From Ochotona curzoniae (Eukaryota > Chordata > Mammalia > Lagomorpha > Ochotonidae): a stretch of DNA of 64,000 nucleotides. Position numbers and translations under genes: made by a program. Below the pieces are notes generated by a model. It saw nothing but the letters and a program-made list of their open reading frames with translations. It made no database searches and was not told where the DNA came from. Of the stretch, positions 57,480 to 64,000 are shown piece after piece; the stretch's first letter is position 1, and each line of letters begins with the position of its first letter. Location of the stretch: NCBI RefSeq assembly GCF_017591425.1, contig NW_024465885.1, positions 33,054,501 through 33,118,500 on the forward strand. The letters are read 5' to 3'.

Positions 57480-58344
57480 AAATGAAACAAGAATAGTGAA
57501 ATGGAGAAAAGTTATCAGTTATTTACTCAAGAGAGCCATGGTAGTAGGACTAGAATGTAGAAGCTTGTCATGTGAAAGTCATAACTGGTCATCAGATGAA
57601 ATGAATAATGGAAAATTGCATGCTTACTGTATATGAGATTAGAATTTCTGTGAGATTCAATCCTGTCACATTCTCTGGTTGGATTTAACAAATGTTATGT
57701 GTTTACATAACTCATAGAGAATCTATGTGCTAAAGCTGTTTATTGACTGGGCTACTGGGACAGTTTGCCAATTTTATCACAGATGAAAGGAGCCAATATT
57801 ATAAATTCAGAAATGAAAACTACAAAGTCAATTAGATGGAGAATTTGGAACAGATTAGGACCCTAAGAATGGTTAAGATGAAAAAAATAAAGAAGAAAAA
57901 AAATTCTCTTATACAAAACAAGAAGGAAACAGATGTACTTAAATAGCAATGAAAAGTAGAATGGGAAAACATGATATGATGAGATTTATGACCTAGGAAC
58001 TCTATATATTGTCACCTATGGTATTAAGAAATATGAATATGTTTTAGTTTAAAATGTCAGGCCATAAGATGCTTTACAACTTAGAAATAGCATGGACCAA
58101 AGTATATTTTAAAAAGCTTAATTATGTTTGGAAAATGGAAGAATGAATACTAATACAAGATTCTTTTGTGTGGAAACATGTTAAAATGATGGTGCCTTGA
58201 AAAAAGTTAATGGGGATGAGAATAAGTTGACAGGCCTGAAATTTAGTTAGCAGCTACAATATGAGAAAATTAAATATGATTCCAATGTTATAAATATAAG
58301 TTGATTTATTCAATAATCACACTGTTACTGAATGAAATCCTTCA
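57480..58344. other. AT-rich single-copy-looking DNA
   Basis: Nothing recognised. Confidence 0.5.
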
Positions 58345-58655
58345 CTGGGGCTGGACATTTGGACATCAAGTTGCCAGTTAACACATCATCCCAAGTAAGA
58401 TAGACGAGGTTCAATATCATGCACTAACTCCACACTCCAGTGCCTGTTAATGTAACAGTACTGGGAAACAGTACTGGGGTCTCAATAACTGTGTTCCTCC
58501 CATACACATGAAAGACCTTTACTGAGGCTTTTGATCTCTGATAGTTTTCCAGATCAACCTTGGCTGTTGTGGGTTTTTGAGTGGTGAGCCAGTGGAAAAC
58601 CAAAACTAGTCAGTCTTGTTTTCCAAATAGGAAACAAAAAAAAAAAAAAAAAAGA
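58345..58655 (+). mobile_element. CSINE2-like, very diverged, sense, plus A run
   Basis: 'ctggacatttggacatcaag', 'caatatcatgcactaactcc', 'gatctctgatagttttccag' and 'cttggctgttgtgg' retain C-repeat order. It is followed by a pure run of about 18 A (58636-58653), which may belong to a later event. Confidence 0.5.
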
Positions 58656-59627
58656 TTTCAGACATGAAACAGAGATAGGCAGTGAAGACGCTGGTAATGT
58701 TTAATGAAGAGAATATTTGCTCATTTGAGGAGAGCATTTGAACAAAGAATCACATTCTTAGTCTACGCTCAGATTATACGTTTTATGAATCTAGGTCCAC
58801 TGCTTCCTTAGTCCTCGTTCTGGGATATTGCTGAGTGGAGGGATTCTAGTGATAGAATTCAGGAATTTACTTCCTGACAACTTTTTCCTATGTGCCAGCC
58901 TGGAAGATTCCTCTGGGATATACCTGAAATGAGACTGGCATCCTGTTACAAAGTTATGACTTGGTCACTGTGACAGCCCATGCAACAGAAAGACTAGTTC
59001 TTATGAAATATGTCTAAGGAATGACCATAACCTGACCTTTGCCATAATCTTGAGTTCTTGAGTTAGAAGAGGAGTTAGAAGGCTTATTGCAAGGGAATAT
59101 CTTATTTTGGGATGATATCTTGTTTTGGTTTTTATACATGGAAGAACCTGCTTGCCTCGTGAGATGTGGCTCTTACTTGAATGATTCCTATCATATACCA
59201 ATGTTCTCTCAGTTGATTGGATGATTGTTACTTCAAAATCCCTGAACATGGCTGATAGGGGCTGCTCCCTCTTCCGTGTGTAGTAATACAGGACAGGCCA
59301 CCAGGTGTTAATTAAAGAGCTTCCTGAGCTTCTGAGGGTCTGCCGCTAATTCATTGCTGGGATAGATCTGATCAACTTGCAATAGGCAGGACTGTTAATG
59401 CAGATGGTGGAAAGCTTTCAAGACTAGGCTGCTTCCATGGCATGTTTCTCTGTTTATTCCCTCATTCAACCACAAACTTTCTCTTACCCCCCCATCAACT
59501 CACCCTCTGTCAGAGTTCCTCTCCCACACATGTGCTATTGTCTAACTTCCAACCTAGCAACTCTCTCTTTTATCTCTTTTTTTTTCTATTTTCCTTGCTT
59601 ATTTCACTTAAAAAAAATAAACAAGCA
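58656..59627. other. Noncoding DNA, unclassified
   Basis: Balanced to AT-rich. Contains a C/T-rich part (59450-59610). No gene or repeat identified. Confidence 0.45.
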
Positions 59628-59935
59628 AAGAAGTGAACATTGTGGTCTAGTGGGTTAAACTGCTGCATGGGATGTCATACATAAATGGGTTTAAGTTCTA
59701 TCTGTTCTATTTCCATTCCAATTTCTCAATAATCTAACTGAAAAGGAACAGACGTCCTAATACTTAGGTCTCTGCCACATTAAAAAGAGACCATGGAATG
59801 TCAGGCTTTTGGCATCAGCCTGACCTAGGGCTGGATTTTCTAGGTTTTCAGACATTTAGGTGATGATCCCACAGATAGGAGGTCTTTCTCTCTCACTCTC
59901 TCTTTAACTCTTCCTTTCAAACAGAGAAATAAGCC
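59628..59935 (+). mobile_element. CSINE2-like, diverged, sense
   Basis: 'tgtggtctagtgggttaaac' is the tRNA-like head (A-box region). It is followed by body words, 'ggaggtctttctctctcact' and 'taactcttcctttcaaacag'. Confidence 0.65.
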
Positions 59936-60487
59936 TATAAAACAAACACAAAACTTTCTTCCCCAAAATTATTTTATTGTGAGAGTGGGATGGGCAGATA
60001 ACCATCAGAAAGAGAATGTTCAGGGTGGAATTATTTCTCCAGAGATTATTTAAAAATAGGATCATATGAAAAGAACTCATCTGTGTAGATGGAATTGCAA
60101 CATCAAATGTAACAGATAGGAACGACAGAAACCCTCAATTTTGGGACTCTAGAATTTCAACAGTATCAATCATATGTGGGATCGGTATAATAAAAGTGAA
60201 GGGGAGGAGAATAACAGAAGATGAGGTCAGATTGCATATCAAGAGGAGGATGAACACTGCTTTAGGCATTGCAATGTCTGTGAAAATGGGAGGTCAATGG
60301 AAATACTAAGCAATTTAAACAATGCATCTAACTGCTGTTTTATGTTTACAGTCTAGAAGGGCAGAATGTAAAACTGGGAGGCTGATATAGAAAATCTCTA
60401 AATAATGAAGCAAAAAAGATATGGTGATTTCCCATAAGTTGTTAGATTAGCAATACATTTTAAAGATATATACATGATTTTTGAAAA
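59936..60487. other. AT-rich noncoding DNA
   Basis: Nothing recognised. Confidence 0.5.
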
Positions 60488-60830
60488 ATAATTTAGTTTA
60501 TTATTCCTTGATATAGTTCCATAGGCTCCAGGATTCCTCTTCCCCATTCCCCAAATTCCTGCCAATCAACTGATTTCCTTCACAGAAATAAAATATTACA
60601 GTCCTTTGCAATCAGTCATTAGTCCATCATTCTGCTTTTCAAGTGTATCCTGACATTGTAGGCATGGACGATGGAAGAGAGTCCAGAATCATATTATCAA
60701 GATACTTTAACATTTTCCTTGAGTCTGTGTTTTATTTGTGGAGATGCAGAGAAATATGCACAATGATTGGACTAGATAAAAGTAGGAAACCAATGTTTAC
60801 TATTTATCATCTGCAACTAAGTTAGATTAG
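60488..60830 (-). mobile_element. L1 3'UTR, antisense
   Basis: 'tgatatagttccataggctc', 'caggattcctcttccccatt', 'agtcctttgcaatcag' and 'gagagtccagaatcatatta' align with the reverse-strand L1 3'UTR at 36.1 kb. 5'-truncated. Confidence 0.65.
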
Positions 60831-61030
60831 GAAGTTCTGGAGGGACTGCAATTTTCTTCTGTGGACAAAAATGAACAGTTTAATTTGAAATATGCTAGGT
60901 GTCTGAGTGAGGAAGCATAGTAGGAACTTTAATCCACAAGTTTGATGTTTAGGAAACAGCTTGGAGCAAAGATGTAATCTGAGTCTTTGGTGTGAAGATA
61001 AGAACTCTATACATGTATACATAGATACTA

Positions 61031-61385
61031 CTGATAAGTGATTCAGATTATTTTTTAAATATTTATCTATTTTTATTGGAAAGGCAGATGTACAGAGAGG
61101 AGGAGAGACAGAGAGGAAGATCTTCCGTCCGATGATTCACTCCTCAAGTGAGCGCAATGGCCAATGCTATGCTGACCCGAAGCCAGGATCCAGGAACTTC
61201 TTCCAGGTATCCCACAAGGGTGCAGGGTCCCAAAGCTTTGGGCCGTCCTCGACTGCCTTCCTAGGTCACAAGCCGGGAGCTGGATGGGAAGCGGGGTTGG
61301 TGGGATTAGAACCAATGACCATATGGGATCCCAGTGCATGCAAGGCGAGGACTTTAGCCGCTATCACGCCACCTGATAAGTATTC
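61031..61385 (-). mobile_element. CSINE, intermediate, antisense, with TSD
   Basis: Flanks CTGATAAGTGATTC (61031-61044) and CTGATAAGTATTC (61373-61385) differ by one missing base. The body is near full length, but the head is altered to 'ccgctatcacgccac'. Confidence 0.92.
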
Positions 61386-62087
61386 TTGAGCATGATTTAC
61401 AATCAGAACATTTATCATAGGAAATATATGGGCTAAGTTAAATACATTTGACCTGAGAAAGACTGCATAAATGAAACTTCATGAGCTTAATTACAGCCTA
61501 ATTTAGTGAAAGCAGCAGGAAGCCTAACTTGAGTGAGTATACTTTCCCAACATACAGTTGAGTCTCAAGCCGGAGCAGTGATCTGATCAGCAAATGTTCA
61601 AATAAGGCAAATAGCCTGCCGTGGACCACGGGGCTGCCACAGTACCTCAGTTACATCTTCTCCTCACATATGCTGTCTTATCAGGCCAGACATTTCGGCC
61701 CCTGTTCCGCTTCTAAGAGATTCCTAACTCATGGTTAATTGTTTGATCATTTAATCCTGCTTGAGTTAATTTGCTAAAATGTTTGCTTAGCAGAAGGAAA
61801 GTTGAATTTGGACAGTGTTGGGAGAAATAAAAGCATAGAAGAACATAGCAAAGGATGCATAAAGGTCATTAGCCATGCTTCCACATGTGCCCAACAGCAT
61901 CACCGACCTCCAGGGCCACCACACTGACCCCTAGTAGACAGTTCAAGGTTGTGTGTCTATTTAACTTATCTCATTTGCTAAATAATCTTGAATGTTAAGC
62001 CTTTCACATTTGAATCATAGCTTTTCCATAATATTAGAGTGTGAAATACTATTCTGTTTAGTTCCTTTTTACATTTACCAAAAAAAA
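61386..62087. promoter_or_regulatory. Single-copy-looking DNA with possible conserved core
   Basis: 61540-61810 is motif-dense and non-repetitive. It includes the symmetric word CCGTGGACCACGG at 61619-61631 and retained CpGs ('agacatttcggcccctgttc'). This could be constrained noncoding DNA; no alignment evidence. Confidence 0.25.
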
Positions 62088-62405
62088 AAATGTATTTATT
62101 TGAAAGACAGCTACAGAGAATAAGAAACATGGATATGGGGAAAGACAGAGAAAGAGAGAAATCTTCCAATAACTGGTTCCTTCCCCACATGGCCTCATCA
62201 TCAAAAGCTGAACCAGACAGAGCCAGGGCCTCTATCTCCACAGGGATTTCACTAATTGGTTCAGAGTTCCAAGTAGTTCAGTCATCCTCAGCTGCTCCCC
62301 TAGATGCAGTAGCAGGGACCTGGATGGGAGATGAAGTGGCTGTGTATCAGAGTTAATACAGGATGCTGGCTTACCAGGGTGCCACTTAACATGCTCTGCC
62401 ACAGT
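62088..62405 (-). mobile_element. CSINE2-like, diverged, antisense
   Basis: 'tttatttgaaagacagctac', 'agagagaaatcttccaataa', 'gcagtagcagggacctggat' and the end 'taacatgctctgccacagtg' match the rabbit-type C repeat on the reverse strand. Confidence 0.75.
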
Positions 62406-64000
62406 GAGGAAACCTATTTTATTCAGTGTTTATCCAATAGGTTTTCAAATAGATTAATAAATTGGATAATACTTTATAATTTTATTACAAAAAGAATAAT
62501 CTGAGCATTTTCATAGTCAATAAATAGAAATATATATTATTTTGCTGTTCTGATAGTTTGGTAGTATTTACCATAAAAAAGGTTCCATTCCAGAACACTT
62601 AGCCAAAAAATGTCTTATATTGACATAGGGCAATACTTCTTTGAATACAAGAACAACAAACTATTTTAAAGAGTTTAGCAGTTCAAGATATTATTAATTG
62701 GGCAAGATATTAATTGAGTTTGGGGGAAAAATAAACCTTTTTGTCTGATAGCTGTGTACTCGTTCGTGGGCTTAGTGGTGGTCTGTTATATGAATGAATG
62801 TCGTAGTAAAATAAATCAAGTAAAAAGAAAATGTCTATATCATGAACGTTTGTGTCTTCTCTAAAAAGAAAACATGATGCAAATATAATGAAAACAGAAA
62901 AATTGCGGCAACAATTATCAGAAGCAAAATATATACAACCTTTAGCGGCACAGGTGTTTTTGTCAGGCCTGTTTTCAAACTGTGTTCTGCAATATGCTCC
63001 TGAAACAGCCCTGAAAAGCAATTAATATTATGGAGTCTTACTGTCTATAAGGTAGTAAAAATGAAATTCCTTATCTCCCTGGGTGTTGTAGTGCACACAC
63101 AGAGGAAACGGAGCATTTACTGATACATGGCATTTGTAAAGGAAGCAATGGAATCTACTGGCTGTTTGTGCTTTCAGATTTAAAACAAGATTTAGCTGAG
63201 AATGCCTTCTTTTTAAACGTATAAATAATTATCAGTTGAAATTAATAAAGATATTTTGAGTAGTGAGCAAATAACCACTGAAGATTTCAACAAAATATAT
63301 CCCCCCAAAATGATAATCAGAAATACTGAAATAACTTAAAATAATACCTAAAAGCTTTGAGATTAATATCCTAAAGTTAATTTCATCATAATGAAAACTT
63401 ACCAAGAATTATATTTTATTTCACTGTTATCAAGTTTCCAGTATTTTTGATGTTTTTAAGTCACTCAAAATGATAGGGTCTGAATTATACTTTATTTTGA
63501 CAGAGCATGGGTCACAGTTTTTGTCACTAAGATAATCTAAAAATGAAAGGGAACTGATGTTTTCTTAACACTTAATTATTTTTCATGGAAAAGTTCCTTT
63601 CCCTGACAATTTGGTTCGAACCATATATGAAATACTGCAAGGGGATAAAAGAGTAATTATAGAAATTGTAGTAAATTATTTCAAATTTAGAGATACAGAA
63701 TAAGATAAAGAAACACAATTTTCCACAATACAGATCATTATTACATTAGCTTGATGCTGATTTCCAGACAGAAATGAATCTAATATCAAGTGAATTAATG
63801 TTCAAAGACAATAGGTAATTCTTAAATATTTTAGTAAGGTTGTGCAATACCAACATGCAGGAAATATTGCCTGGACTCCATACCATCATTTAAATAGTTT
63901 GAAATGCAAAGACAAAAAATATTTTTGTTATTAATAGATGTTTTAACTTGATATAGATTGTTAACTTGTTTCCTTTTGTTAAAGACATGAAGACATGTTT
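62406..64000. other. AT-rich single-copy-looking DNA to the window end
   Basis: No repeat or gene recognised. 62740-63060 is motif-dense with retained CpGs ('ctcgttcgtgggcttagtgg', 'ctttagcggcacaggtg') and may be conserved noncoding DNA. A 103-codon antisense frame over it shows no recognisable domain. Confidence 0.45.

Noticed and set aside
62710..63021. 103-codon antisense frame with several cysteines
   Set aside because: No recognisable domain or splice context. The region is better explained as possible conserved noncoding DNA.

Overview
The window is a gene-poor, AT-rich stretch of mammalian nuclear DNA, an intergenic desert or the inside of a very long intron. I find no protein-coding exon, no functional RNA gene and no CpG island. 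The host is a lagomorph, and I infer a pika (Ochotona) rather than a rabbit. About 35 copies of the lagomorph tRNA-derived C-repeat (CSINE) are present. Their head reads GGCCCGGCGCGGTGGCGCAA, their body has the 'CCAGCTCCCTGCCTGTGGCC' and 'GGAAGATCTTCC' blocks, and their tail is AATAAAAATAAATCTTT. The species call rests on recall of that family, not on a search.

Layout. 0-7.5 kb: AT-rich unique DNA with an ancient MaLR-like LTR, an L2-like tail and several CSINEs. 7.9-10 kb: an ancient antisense L1 (L1M type) split by two CSINEs. 12.4-15.5 kb: a nested locus in which a young L1 5'UTR fragment, a solo ERVK-like LTR and a young L1 3' end sit directly upstream of an ancient sense L1. 16.2-19.3 kb: a sense L1 with long 5'UTR monomers, a broken ORF1 and a 3' end, with nearly all of ORF2 missing. 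19.8-21.6 kb and 29.0-31.5 kb: antisense L1 5' regions made of tandem monomers (about 86 bp and about 57 bp). 31.5-32.3 kb: an unclassified GC-rich block with an internal duplication. 36-37 kb, 40.2 kb and 60.5 kb: antisense L1 3' ends. 41.3-43.2 kb: ancient antisense L1 ORF2. 43.9-45.1 kb and 46.7-47.1 kb: paired sense L1 5'UTR fragments. 51.5-52.3 kb: a CSINE broken by an LTR and an odd short tandem repeat. 53-55.4 kb: a decayed LTR pair about 2.05 kb apart. The rest is AT-rich single-copy-looking DNA with a few stretches that could be conserved noncoding elements.

No genes work together here. The biology is transposon history: waves of L2, MaLR and L1M, then older CSINEs, then lineage-specific L1 with monomeric promoters and ERV LTRs, then very recent CSINEs (near 16.6, 22.3, 40.3 and 50.7 kb) that still have perfect target-site duplications. 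Functional candidates are limited to possible regulatory DNA, including an RFX-type X-box at 457-470. Open reading frames up to 240 codons occur, but all the long ones fall inside repeats. I saw no convincing new biological system. The most unusual items are the L1 monomer arrays, the apparently templated 26-bp duplication joined to an LTR, and the chimeric LTR/L1 junction near 13 kb.
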